This document shows, piece after piece, positions 27,015-35,981 of a stretch of 64,000 nucleotides of DNA. Source of the stretch: Sphaerisporangium perillae (GTDB lineage Bacteria > Actinomycetota > Actinomycetes > Streptosporangiales > Streptosporangiaceae); assembly GCF_023276435.1 (NCBI RefSeq), contig NZ_JALLPO010000018.1, positions 1 through 64,000 on the forward strand. The letters are read 5' to 3'. A program made the translations under genes and the position numbers. The stretch's first letter is position 1. Each line of letters starts with the position of its first letter. The notes under the pieces were generated by a model that saw only the letters and a program-made list of their open reading frames with translations, did not search any database and was not told the origin of the DNA.

Positions 27015-28489
27015 TGGCTCTCACCGGCCGTGCCGGGCTGATCGCCGCGCTGGGCGCCATCGGCGTGCTGTTCGCGCCCCGGCCCGGGTACGCCGTGCTC
27101 GGGCTGCTGCTGTTGCTCGGAGCGCTGGTCACGGTCGACGTGCTGTTCGCCGGGGGCGTCCGGCCGCTGCGCTTCCGGCGTGGCGGCGAACGTCTCGTAC
27201 GGCTGGGCGAGTCGGTCGAGGTCGAGCTGATCGTGGAGAACCCCGGCCGCCGCCGCGTCAAAGGCACCCTGCGGGACGCATGGCCACCGTCGGCGGGCGC
27301 CGGTCCTCGCCACCAGCGCCTGGACGTTCCGGCCGGTGAGCGCCGCCGGCTGGTCACGACGCTGCGACCGGCGCGGCGCGGTGACCGGGATGCCGTCGCA
27401 GTGACGGTGCGGTCGCTCGGCCCGCTGGGGATCGCCGCCCGTCAGGGGTCGCACCGGGTGCCGTGGACCGTGCGCGTGCTGCCGCCCTTCCTCAGCCGCA
27501 AGCACCTGCCCGCCAAGCTGTCGAAGCTGCGTGAGCTCGAGGGGCAGCACCCGGCGCTGGTGCGCGGCCAGGGGACGGAGTTCGACTCCCTGCGCGAGTA
27601 CGTGGTCGGCGACGACGTGCGCTCGATCGACTGGCGCGCGACGGCGCGCCGTGCGGACGTCGTGGTGCGCACCTGGCGTCCCGAGCGCGACCGGCGGGTG
27701 CTGATCGTCCTGGACACCGGCCGCACGGCGGCGGGCCGCGTCGGCGTCTCGCCGATCCCCGCGGCCGTGGAACCAGGCCCGCGAAGCGGCGCGCCCGCTC
27801 CGGCCGCCGCCGGGAGCCCCCGCCCGGGCACGTCCGCATCGGTCGCCCCCGAACGGCCCCACGTGGGCACGTCCGCCTCTGCCGCCCCCGGACGGCACCT
27901 GGGCACGTCCGCCTCTGCCGCGCCCGGGTGGCCCCGCCTGGACTGGTCGATGGACGCGGCCCTGCTGCTGGCCGCCCTCGCCTCCCGCGCCGGGGACCGC
28001 GTCGACTTCCTCGCCCACGACCGCACCGTGCGGGCGTGGATGTCCGGCGCCTCGCGCACCGACTCGCTGGCCGCCCTGGTCAACGTGATGGCCCCCATCG
28101 AGGCCGAGCTGGTCGAGGCCGACTCGGCGAGCATGGTGGCGGCCGTGCTGTCCCGCGCCAAGCGGCGCTGCCTGGTCGTCCTGCTCACCGACCTCAACCC
28201 GGCCGCCATGGACGAGGGACTGCTCCCGGTCCTCCCCCAGCTCTCCTCGCGCCACCTCGTGCTGGTCGCCGCCGTCGCCGATCCGCGCGTCGCCGAGATG
28301 GCGGCTGGTCGCGGTACGGCCGAGCTGGTGTACGACGCGGCGGCCGCGGAGCACCTGCGCGGGCAGCGCGCGCGGCTCACCGCCCGGCTGCGCCGCCACG
28401 GCTGCGAGGTCGTCGACGCCGCCCCCGACGACCTGGCCCCCGCCCTCGCCGACGCCTACCTCTCCCTCAAGGCCGCCGGCCGCCTCTGA
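27014..28489 (+). CDS. DUF58 (vWA-like) protein
   Basis: 491 residues. Two hydrophobic segments span about 7-45 (LIAALGAIGVLFAPRPGYAV onward). The DUF58 core is near residue 190: LREYVVGDDVRSIDWRATAR. The vWA-like domain begins RRVLIVLDTGRTAAGR and continues after an insertion with SMDAALLLAALASRAGDRV and CLVVLLTDLNP. The insertion (about 248-309), rich in Ala/Pro/Ser, holds three GTSAS repeats and is not part of the fold. Such proteins are the usual partners of MoxR ATPases and are thought to act in envelope homeostasis. Confidence 0.88.
   Translation: MALTGRAGLIAALGAIGVLFAPRPGYAVLGLLLLLGALVTVDVLFAGGVRPLRFRRGGERLVRLGESVEVELIVENPGRRRVKGTLRDAWPPSAGAGPRHQRLDVPAGERRRLVTTLRPARRGDRDAVAVTVRSLGPLGIAARQGSHRVPWTVRVLPPFLSRKHLPAKLSKLRELEGQHPALVRGQGTEFDSLREYVVGDDVRSIDWRATARRADVVVRTWRPERDRRVLIVLDTGRTAAGRVGVSPIPAAVEPGPRSGAPAPAAAGSPRPGTSASVAPERPHVGTSASAAPGRHLGTSASAAPGWPRLDWSMDAALLLAALASRAGDRVDFLAHDRTVRAWMSGASRTDSLAALVNVMAPIEAELVEADSASMVAAVLSRAKRRCLVVLLTDLNPAAMDEGLLPVLPQLSSRHLVLVAAVADPRVAEMAAGRGTAELVYDAAAAEHLRGQRARLTARLRRHGCEVVDAAPDDLAPALADAYLSLKAAGRL
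27826..27939. repeat. Three in-frame repeats inside the DUF58 vWA domain
   Basis: Units of 39, 36 and 39 bp start at 27826, 27865 and 27901, each beginning gggcacgtccgc. They encode GTSASVAPERPHV, GTSASAAPGRHL and GTSASAAPGWPRL. Unit lengths are multiples of three, so the frame survives. They sit in the loop following the DTGRT motif. Confidence 0.88.
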
Positions 28490-28495
28490 GCGCCG

Positions 28496-28782
28496 GTGGC
28501 CGCGGGGAGTCCCCGGCGGAGCGTCGCGGCGATCAACGACGGCATCGACCCGCCGAGCTCGAACGACATCCAGAACCGGCGCTGGGGCACCTGGCCCCAC
28601 GGTGACGGCCTCCCAGCGCGACCAGATCCACGCCACGCTCGCCCGGCAGTGCAAGAAATGGATGGACGTCATGACCGGCCACAACGGCTGGCCGTACGCC
28701 AACGTACCGCTGAAGGTCGTCGGCAGATGGGGCACACCTTCGGCCTCGACCGGGACGGTATCGGGGTGCCCTGGGCGCAGGC
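28496..28782 (+). pseudogene. Frameshifted remnant of an exported protein gene
   Basis: Protein-like text runs through two frames. First INDGIDPPSSNDIQNRRWGTW in frame with 28496; then, after a shift near 28600, ASQRDQIHATLARQCKKWMD followed by HNGWPYANVPLKVVG to about 28730; then a return to the first frame, DRDGIGVPWAQAQP. Trp/Tyr/Asn-rich text of this kind, with no start signal and broken frames, looks like a decayed gene. I cannot name the family. The 3' part runs up to the kinase gene on the other strand. Confidence 0.4.
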
Positions 28783-31700
28783 TCAGCCGCACACGTCGGT
28801 GTACCCGACCTCGCTGACATAGCGCCTCCACTCCTGCGGCCCGGGTCTGCCCCTGGCCCGGGCGCAGACCTCCGAGGCGATCCGGTCGCCGTCGAGGGGA
28901 TGCCTCCTGACCACCCCGTCGGGCGTGGCGCTGATGAGCGTGCGGCCGTCCTCGCCGAAGGCCAGCGACGCCTGCCACCCGAAGCCCTCATCGGTCAGGC
29001 CGTCGAAGACCAGTCCCAGCGGCAGGCGGCTGGACACGTCCCACAGCCTCACCCTGTCACCGGACCCGTACGTGGCGATCGTGCGGCCGTCGGGAGACCA
29101 CACCGCGGTCACGATCGCGCCCGCGCTCGCCTCCGGGAAGGCCTGCCCGGTGGGTGCGCGGAAGTCCGCGTCCCAGACCGACAGCCGGGTCGTCTCCGCG
29201 CCGATGGCGACGCGACGACCGTCCGGGCTGAACGCGTACGGCCCGGCGGCGAGGCTTCCAGACCCGCCGGGCCGGGGAAGCCGGGTTCGCTTGTCCGGAT
29301 CGACGAGCGAGAGTTCGGTCTCGACCCCCGCCACCAGCAGCCTTCCGTCCGGGCGGTAGGCCATGTGCGCCGATCCCGCCACCTCCGGCACGACGACGGC
29401 CTGCCTGCGGCCGAGGTCCCACAGCTCGAGGGGCCCGGCGGGTCCCAGGTGGTCCGGCGCGACCGCGAGCGTGGCGCCGTCCGGGCTGAACGCCAGACCG
29501 GAAACACCCTGGGCCTCCCGGTCCGCCACCAGAAAGGAGGTGGTCACGGACCCGTCGGAGGTGTCCACGATCACCACGCCGGCCCGCGCCTCGGCAGAGC
29601 CCGTACCGACCGGACCACGAGAACCGACGGAACCCGTGGGACCTGTGGGCACGCCGGAGACCTTGGCCGTCTTGGCGGCGCCGGACGCGCCGAGGTGGAC
29701 GAATCCTCCGATGGCCAGCCTGCCGTCCGGGCCGAAGGCGAGGGCGGGAAGCGAATACGACGGGTTCTCCAGCTCGACAGGCCGGCCGATCGTCCGGCCG
29801 GCGCGGACGTCCCACAGCCGTACGGCGTCGCCGTCGTACAAGGCCAGCACCCGGCCTCCCGGCCCGAGTAGGGCCTTGCCCCCGTACGACCCGGGCAGGA
29901 CCGGCCGGTCGAGCAGGGGTGCCATGTCCAGCGTGGTCACCGCGCCGAAGGACGACAGCACCCGCAGGGCGCGATCGGTCTCGTCGAACCAGAGGTCCGC
30001 GATCTCCACGCTCAGCTCCCGCTGGAGGACGATCTGGTTGTCCGCGAGCCGCAGGACGAGCAGGTTGCGAGCACTCCACAACGCCACGAAGCGGTCGTCG
30101 TACCCGAAGGCGATGTCGTCGCCCACCGGCCCCGCGCCGTCGGCCTTCAGCGGGGTGCCCGCGCGCGCCTGACGCAGCGAGAGCTTCACGCCACCGCGCA
30201 ACCCGGGGAGTGACTCTGTGACGGCCAGCGCCCGGCCGTCCTGGCTGAACTCGACGTCACGGACGTTCTTCTTCTCGGGCAACCAGGTCGCCGGAACGCG
30301 GTGCCCCGACTTCAGGTCCCACAGCTCAGCCCGGCCCGCCCCGGTCGAATGGACGACCCCCAGAGTGCCGTCGGCGTTCACGGCGTCCACGCCCGCGCCC
30401 GAACCGGCGCGGATCCTCTCGTGCCGGGTGAGGTCCCACCACACCGCCGCTCCGGTGCGGCCGTGAGACTCCGGTACGGCCAGCGATCGCCCGGTGGGGT
30501 CGAAGCGCAATTCGCCGAGGTCTCCCGGGGCAGTCCCAGCGGCGAAGCGGTCCCCGATCGCCGTGCCGGTGGCGAGGTCCCACAGTCGCACGCCGCCGTC
30601 GTCCTGGAGCGCCAGGACCTTCCCGTCGGGGCGAAGCGCCGCCTTCACCACCGTCGTGCTCACGCCGGAGAACCGGCGGGCCGCCCGGTGGGCGCGCACG
30701 TCCCAGACCGTGACCTGACCGGCACGGACGGCCACCAGCGTGCGCCCGCCGGGACCGCACGCGTACACCGTCCCGGCGGTGACGTCGGGATCGGTGAAGG
30801 AGTCGGTCATGGGTTGAGACAGCGAGTCGTGCAGGGCGCCGAGCGACTGGGGAAGTGCCGGGGCTAGCCGCCAGGCCGCCACGCTCATGAGCATCGCGAG
30901 CCGCGGATCGCTCTGCCGCAGGTCGGCGGCGCGCACCGCGAGCGATCGGGCGCTCGCGTCGTCGCGCTCGCGGTTGGCGACGCGTCGCAGGTACTCGGCG
31001 AGCCCGCCGCCCGCGAGCGCGAGGACCAGCAGGACGGCGAGCGCCGCCGCGAGCATGCCGCGGCGCCGGGACGTCCGCCTGGCCAGCGTGGCGGCGGCCT
31101 CCAAGTACTCGCGTTCCAGCGGGATCAGCGTGACGTGCCGACGTTCGGCCGCGGCCCAGCGCAGCGCCCGGTCGAGGCTGGACCCGTGCAGCAGGTCGCC
31201 GGCTTTGCGGCCGAGGCGGTCCCAGGCCCGGGCGGCCTCGGTGAGCCGCCGGTGGACGGGCAGGCCGTCGCGATCCTCGGCCACCCACTCCCGCAGCCTC
31301 GGCCAGGCCTGGATCAGCGCCGGATGGGCCAGCGTGAACGCGGTGTCGGTCTCGACGACGAGCCCGGCGGCGCCGTACACACTGAGCAGCGACGCCGCCG
31401 GGCCGTCGCCGGGGACGCCGGGCAGCTCCTCGCGCGGGACGTGCCTGATCGTCTCCTCGCTGTCCTCCGAGGCGCCCACCATCCGCAGGAACACCTCCGG
31501 CGCGACGGCCCGCTCGCCCTCGGAGAGCTCCTGGTAGAGCTCCTCGGCGAGCGTGCCGAGGTCCGGCTCGGCGGCGCGCGCGGCGTCCGGTGGCCGCACC
31601 CCGGCCGCGACGACACCACCGTCCGCGAGCAGCGGGTCCCCGTCCGAGCCGTCCGCATCCCCCGAGCCGAACAGGCCGCCCGTACCGCCCGTACCGCTCA

Positions 31701-32493
31701 TGCCGCCAAGCAGGGTCAGCAGGAGAGCACGCGCCGATGGCCGCGCCTCCGCCTCGCGCGCCAGCGCGCCGGCCACCGCGCTCCTGAGCGGGTCCGCCAG
31801 GACACCGACGTCGGGCCGGAAGTCCAGCACCTTCGTGACGACGGCGAACGGATCCCGCTCTGGGACGGCGTCGTGGCCGGTCGCGGCGAACAGGACGGTG
31901 AGCCCGAAGGCCCAGATGTCGGCGGCGGCCGAGGCCTCGCGCCCGGCGAAGAGCTCGGGGGCCATGTAGTTCGGCGTGCCCATGATCGGGCCGGTGGTCG
32001 TTCCCGGGGCTCCGAGCTGCCGGGCCACCCCGAAGTCGATCACTCGGGGCCCGTCGGGGCCGAGGATGATGTTGTCCGGCTTGAGGTCGCGGTGGACGAT
32101 CCCCACCTGGTGGATGGCCGTGAGAGCCGTGGCCACGCCGATGGTCAGCCGCAGCAGCAAGTCCCCCTCGTACGGCCCGGTCCGGCCGATCACTTGGCGC
32201 AGGTTCGGCCCGGGAACGTACTCGCTGACGATGAAGGGCTCAGGCACGTCGGTCCTCGCCTCGAGCACCCTGGCCGTGCAGAACGATGCCACCCGCTGGG
32301 CCGCCGCCGCCTCCTTGGCCAGCCGGGCGCGCGAGGCGGGGTCGTCCAGCCGGGGCACCTTGACCGCGACGCGCTCGCCCTCCTCGCCGTAGGCCTCGTA
32401 GACCACCCCCTGGCCGCCCGCGCCGAGCCGTCCCGCCAGCCAGTAGCCGCCCAGCCGCTGCGGATCGGAGGGGGTGAGCGGCGACAGGGCCAT
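28783..32493 (-). CDS. Ser/Thr protein kinase with STAND-type linker and WD40 repeats
   Basis: 1236 residues from ATG 32493, which has GGGAGGATCTG upstream. The kinase domain (about 10-270) has the glycine loop RLGAGGQGVVYEA, Lys45, catalytic VHRDLKPDN (Asp136) and DFG (153-155). Residues about 330-520 (LYQELSEGERAVAPEVFL, FTLAHPALIQAWPRLREWV) match the winged-helix region seen downstream of STAND NTPases, but no P-loop NTPase precedes it. One membrane helix (GMLAAALAVLLVLALAGGG, near residue 525) follows. The C-terminal 650 residues are a WD40-type propeller with repeated FSPDGRRVAI-like and LWDV motifs. It is divergent from a SARP regulator and resembles AfsK-type kinases. Confidence 0.88.
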   Translation of the reverse strand: MALSPLTPSDPQRLGGYWLAGRLGAGGQGVVYEAYGEEGERVAVKVPRLDDPASRARLAKEAAAAQRVASFCTARVLEARTDVPEPFIVSEYVPGPNLRQVIGRTGPYEGDLLLRLTIGVATALTAIHQVGIVHRDLKPDNIILGPDGPRVIDFGVARQLGAPGTTTGPIMGTPNYMAPELFAGREASAAADIWAFGLTVLFAATGHDAVPERDPFAVVTKVLDFRPDVGVLADPLRSAVAGALAREAEARPSARALLLTLLGGMSGTGGTGGLFGSGDADGSDGDPLLADGGVVAAGVRPPDAARAAEPDLGTLAEELYQELSEGERAVAPEVFLRMVGASEDSEETIRHVPREELPGVPGDGPAASLLSVYGAAGLVVETDTAFTLAHPALIQAWPRLREWVAEDRDGLPVHRRLTEAARAWDRLGRKAGDLLHGSSLDRALRWAAAERRHVTLIPLEREYLEAAATLARRTSRRRGMLAAALAVLLVLALAGGGLAEYLRRVANRERDDASARSLAVRAADLRQSDPRLAMLMSVAAWRLAPALPQSLGALHDSLSQPMTDSFTDPDVTAGTVYACGPGGRTLVAVRAGQVTVWDVRAHRAARRFSGVSTTVVKAALRPDGKVLALQDDGGVRLWDLATGTAIGDRFAAGTAPGDLGELRFDPTGRSLAVPESHGRTGAAVWWDLTRHERIRAGSGAGVDAVNADGTLGVVHSTGAGRAELWDLKSGHRVPATWLPEKKNVRDVEFSQDGRALAVTESLPGLRGGVKLSLRQARAGTPLKADGAGPVGDDIAFGYDDRFVALWSARNLLVLRLADNQIVLQRELSVEIADLWFDETDRALRVLSSFGAVTTLDMAPLLDRPVLPGSYGGKALLGPGGRVLALYDGDAVRLWDVRAGRTIGRPVELENPSYSLPALAFGPDGRLAIGGFVHLGASGAAKTAKVSGVPTGPTGSVGSRGPVGTGSAEARAGVVIVDTSDGSVTTSFLVADREAQGVSGLAFSPDGATLAVAPDHLGPAGPLELWDLGRRQAVVVPEVAGSAHMAYRPDGRLLVAGVETELSLVDPDKRTRLPRPGGSGSLAAGPYAFSPDGRRVAIGAETTRLSVWDADFRAPTGQAFPEASAGAIVTAVWSPDGRTIATYGSGDRVRLWDVSSRLPLGLVFDGLTDEGFGWQASLAFGEDGRTLISATPDGVVRRHPLDGDRIASEVCARARGRPGPQEWRRYVSEVGYTDVCG

Positions 32494-32560
32494 CAGATCC
32501 TCCCGTGGTATGAAGACTTGCGGTTTTCTGGACGTCTGACGCGCCTCACCGGAGAGTGTC

Positions 32561-35500
32561 ATGGAATTTCGGATCATGGGGCCGTTACAGGTACAGGACG
32601 GCGCGCGGGACCGTACCCCGACGGCTCCCAAGCACCGGGACCTCCTCGCGGTCTTCGTCCTGAACGCGCGGCGCCCCATGACGGTCGCCCGGCTGCGGGG
32701 CCTGCTGTGGCCGCGCGAGGACGGCGAGCGGTCCGACTCTCTGGTCCGGGGCTACATCGGCCAGCTCCGGCAGCTGATCGGCAAGGACGTGATCACCACC
32801 ACGTCCGGCACGTACACGCTGGCGATCGAGGAGGACGGGCTCGATGTCCACCGTTTCCGGCGGCTCGTGGAGCGGGGGCTGCGCGCCGCGCGCGAGGGCC
32901 AGGACGACCAGGCCCGCTCCCACCTGCGCGAGGCGCTCGACCTGTGGCGGGGTCCCGTCCTTGAGGACGTCGACCCCGACGGGCACCGGTGGGTGGAGAT
33001 CGCAGCCCTCCGAGAGGAGCTGGAAGAGCTCCGCCTGCTCGCCGTCGAGCGGAGCATCGACCTCGACCTCAAGGCCGGACACCACCGCGAGCTCGTTCCG
33101 GACCTGCGGCAGCTCACCAGATGGCATCCGCTGTGGCAGCGGTTCCACGGGCAGTACATGCTCGCGCTCTACCGCGGCGGCCGCCGCGTGGAGGCGCTGG
33201 AGGCGTACACCCGCCTGCGCGAGGCGCTCGACGAGGGGCACGCCATCGAGCCCGACCCCGAGCTGCAGCTCCTCTACCACCGGATGCTCCACGACGACGT
33301 CTCGCTGCACATCTCCGCCGGGCCACCCGTGCTGCTGCCCTACGACGTCGCCCACTTCACCGGCAGGGAGGACCTGCTGGAACAGCTCGACCGGCTGACC
33401 GCCGACCCGGCCGCGCCGGGCACCGTCGTCATCCACGGCCAGGCGGGCGCGGGCAAGTCGGCGCTCGCCGTGCACGCCGCCTGGCGCCGGCGCGACCGCT
33501 TCCCCGACGGCGTCTTCTACGCCGACCTTCGCGGCGACCACGGCCGCGCGGTCGATCCCGGCGCGGTCCTTTCGGACTTCCTGCGCTGGCTCGGCTGCCC
33601 GGCGCAGGCGATGCCCGCCACGCTCGAGCACCGCGTGCGGCTCTTCCGCGCCTACACCGCCGACCGGCGGCTCCTCCTGCTGCTCGACAACGCCGCCGAC
33701 GAAGGCCAGGTACGGCCGCTGCTGACCTCCTGCCCGACGTTCGTCACCAGCCGGTCCGCACTCGGCGGCCTCACCGACGCCGTACGGCTCCCCGTGGACG
33801 TCCTCGGCGACGACGACGCGCTGGAGGTCCTGGTCAGGCTGATCGGCCCCGAACGCGCGACCGCCGAACGCACCGCCATGGTCAGGCTCGGACGCATCTG
33901 CGGCGGCCTGCCGATCGCCCTGCGCATCGCCGGAGCCCGGCTCGCCGCGCGCCCGGCATGGACGGTGGACCACCTCGTCGGACTCCTCGACGACGAGCAT
34001 CTACGGCTTGACCTGCTGCACTCGGGCGACCAGACCGTGCGGAGCGTGTACTCGATCGGCTACGAAGGGCTGCCTGACAAGGCCCGGCGCATGCTGCGGA
34101 TGCTCGGAGCGATCTCCGCGCCCGACTTCGCCGACTGGGTCGCCGCGCTCTTCGGCGACGAGGCCGAGACCCTGGTCGACGCAGGCCTGCTGGAGACTCA
34201 CAGGATCGACGTGGCCGGCCAGGTCCGCTACCGGATGCACGACCTGACCCGGCTGTACGCGCGCGAGCAGTTGATCGCCCAGAGCGGCGAGAACGCCGTC
34301 CGCGAGACGCTCACGGCGCTGCTGAGCGTCGTCATGACCCGAGTCCAGGCATCCCGATTCCCCCTGCTCTCCGGCAATCCGACCAACCACTCCCTCCCAG
34401 CCACCTCCCTTCAAGCCTTGCCGGACACCCCCCTCCAGCCCCTCCCAGCCACTCCACTTCAACCCCCACCAGACATCTCCCTCCACACCTCTCCAGCCAC
34501 TCCCCTTCAACCCCCGCAAGACACTCCCTTTCAGACCCCACCAGGCAGCCCTCTCCCCGGCCGGCCGGACCACTCCCTCCCGGCCCGCCCAGGCCGGCGC
34601 TCGCAGACCTTCGCCACCACCGACATCCGGGAGTCGGTGACCTGGCTGCTCGCCGAGCGCGACTTCCTGACCGGTCTCGTCGAGGACCTGCACAAGGCCG
34701 GGCTGTGGGACGGCGCCCGGCGGCTCGCCCACCTACTCGTACCGTTCCTCGAACGCCACCGGTACCTTGACGCCTGGCGGCACACCGGTGAGCTCGCCCT
34801 GGACGCGGCACGCCGGGCCGGGGACTCCCGCGCCGAGGCACTCGCGCTGCGCGACCTCGGCGACCTGCACCGGGCCGAGCGCCACTGGGACCTCGCCCAC
34901 GAGCGGCTCCGGCTCGCGCTCAGCATGTTCCTGCGCGCGGGCGTCGCCAAGGACATCGCGCACACCAGGCGCCGGCTCGGCCAGGTCCTGCTGGAGCAGG
35001 GCAGACCCGCCGACGCCGAGCGCAACCTCACCGCCTGCCTAGCCACCTTCGACAACCACCCCACCGGCAGCGACACGAAGCCGGCGAACGCCGGAGGATC
35101 GGCCGCGGCCCACCCCGCAGGAACAGCGGCGGACCCCAGAGGACCGGCGGCCACCCACCACACAGGAACAGCGGCGGACAGCAGCGAGGCGACAGAGGCC
35201 CACCGCACAGGAAGGGCGGCGGACGCCGAAGGGCCGGCCGTGGCCCACCGCACAGGGATGGCGACCGACAGCAGAGGGGCGGCGGAGGCGCACCGCGCGC
35301 TGGGCATCGTGTTGCACCGCACCGGCCGGCTGGAGGACGCGGCAGCCCACCTCTCCAGGGCGGTGTCCCTGCTGTCCGACCTGCGCGACCGGCACGGGCA
35401 GGCGGACGCACTGCTCGACCTGGCCTCGGTACGGCTGTCGCAGCGACTGGTCCCCGAGGCGAGGCCCCTGGGCCAAGAGGCAAGGAGCATCGCCGTCCGG

Positions 35501-35689
35501 CTCGGCGACCGGCTCCTCGGCGCCACTGCGCTGGTCACCCTCGCCGAGGTCAACCTGGCCGAGGGCGCCCTCAACCGCGCCCAGGAACTGGCCGGCGAGG
35601 CGCTGGAGATCTTCGAAAGCGTCGCGGACGATCACGGTCGATCCAGAGCCCTGGACATTCTGCACCGAGCGAGCAACCCCCACCCGTGA
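32561..35689 (+). CDS. SARP-family regulator with NB-ARC and TPR domains (AfsR-like)
   Basis: 1042 residues; AfsR itself is about 990. Residues 1-95 form the OmpR-like winged helix (MEFRIMGPLQV, RPMTVARLRGLLWP). The bacterial transcriptional activation domain follows to about 250. The NB-ARC ATPase has P-loop HGQAGAGKSALAVHA near residue 295, Walker B RRLLLLLDNAADE and the GLPIALRIAGARLA motif. The TPR region begins near residue 700. Two repeat inserts interrupt it: 8-residue units at 610-675 and four 15-residue units at 850-909. The ATG has GGAGAG upstream, and only 67 bases separate it from the divergent kinase gene. It probably activates transcription in response to the kinase; targets are unknown. 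Confidence 0.9.
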   Translation: MEFRIMGPLQVQDGARDRTPTAPKHRDLLAVFVLNARRPMTVARLRGLLWPREDGERSDSLVRGYIGQLRQLIGKDVITTTSGTYTLAIEEDGLDVHRFRRLVERGLRAAREGQDDQARSHLREALDLWRGPVLEDVDPDGHRWVEIAALREELEELRLLAVERSIDLDLKAGHHRELVPDLRQLTRWHPLWQRFHGQYMLALYRGGRRVEALEAYTRLREALDEGHAIEPDPELQLLYHRMLHDDVSLHISAGPPVLLPYDVAHFTGREDLLEQLDRLTADPAAPGTVVIHGQAGAGKSALAVHAAWRRRDRFPDGVFYADLRGDHGRAVDPGAVLSDFLRWLGCPAQAMPATLEHRVRLFRAYTADRRLLLLLDNAADEGQVRPLLTSCPTFVTSRSALGGLTDAVRLPVDVLGDDDALEVLVRLIGPERATAERTAMVRLGRICGGLPIALRIAGARLAARPAWTVDHLVGLLDDEHLRLDLLHSGDQTVRSVYSIGYEGLPDKARRMLRMLGAISAPDFADWVAALFGDEAETLVDAGLLETHRIDVAGQVRYRMHDLTRLYAREQLIAQSGENAVRETLTALLSVVMTRVQASRFPLLSGNPTNHSLPATSLQALPDTPLQPLPATPLQPPPDISLHTSPATPLQPPQDTPFQTPPGSPLPGRPDHSLPARPGRRSQTFATTDIRESVTWLLAERDFLTGLVEDLHKAGLWDGARRLAHLLVPFLERHRYLDAWRHTGELALDAARRAGDSRAEALALRDLGDLHRAERHWDLAHERLRLALSMFLRAGVAKDIAHTRRRLGQVLLEQGRPADAERNLTACLATFDNHPTGSDTKPANAGGSAAAHPAGTAADPRGPAATHHTGTAADSSEATEAHRTGRAADAEGPAVAHRTGMATDSRGAAEAHRALGIVLHRTGRLEDAAAHLSRAVSLLSDLRDRHGQADALLDLASVRLSQRLVPEARPLGQEARSIAVRLGDRLLGATALVTLAEVNLAEGALNRAQELAGEALEIFESVADDHGRSRALDILHRASNPHP
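34388..34585. repeat. 24-bp in-frame repeats in the SARP gene
   Basis: About eight degenerate 24-bp units encode octapeptides such as LPDTPLQP, LPATPLQP, SPATPLQP and PQDTPFQT. The coding strand is strongly C-rich and G-poor, unlike the flanking sequence. The tract sits between the NB-ARC domain and the TPR region as a Pro/Thr linker. Confidence 0.87.
35108..35287. repeat. Four 45-bp in-frame repeats in the SARP TPR region
   Basis: Exactly four 45-bp units encode AHPAGTAADPRGPAA, THHTGTAADSSEATE, AHRTGRAADAEGPAV and AHRTGMATDSRGAAE. The next codons (AHRALGIVLHRTG) begin a TPR helix that looks like the seed of the repeat. The 60-residue insert separates two TPR units. Confidence 0.92.
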
Positions 35690-35981
35690 CCCACCCGCGC
35701 CCACGCCCAACGCGGCACCCACCGAACATTCGCCGGGTCACCCGCCATACGACGGCGCCGACATCGCCGCACCACTCCCCACCGACGCGGCGCCCAACAC
35801 AACCACCACACCAAACGAGGAAGCCCACCCGGCACCGTCCCCACGCCCACCAGCCGCTGTGCGGCGGGCAAGTCGGTAGGTCTAGTGGCCGTGCTGGTGG
35901 GTGGGTGAGCGGAAGCTCAACATTTCCTCAACACGGGCCGACCTACCTTCCTCTCACACCGGCACGAGAGAGGAACCCGAC

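Noticed and set aside
32494-32679. N-terminal extension of the kinase
   Set aside because: It would overlap the SARP gene start, and ATG 32493 has a strong ribosome binding site and a normal kinase N-terminus.
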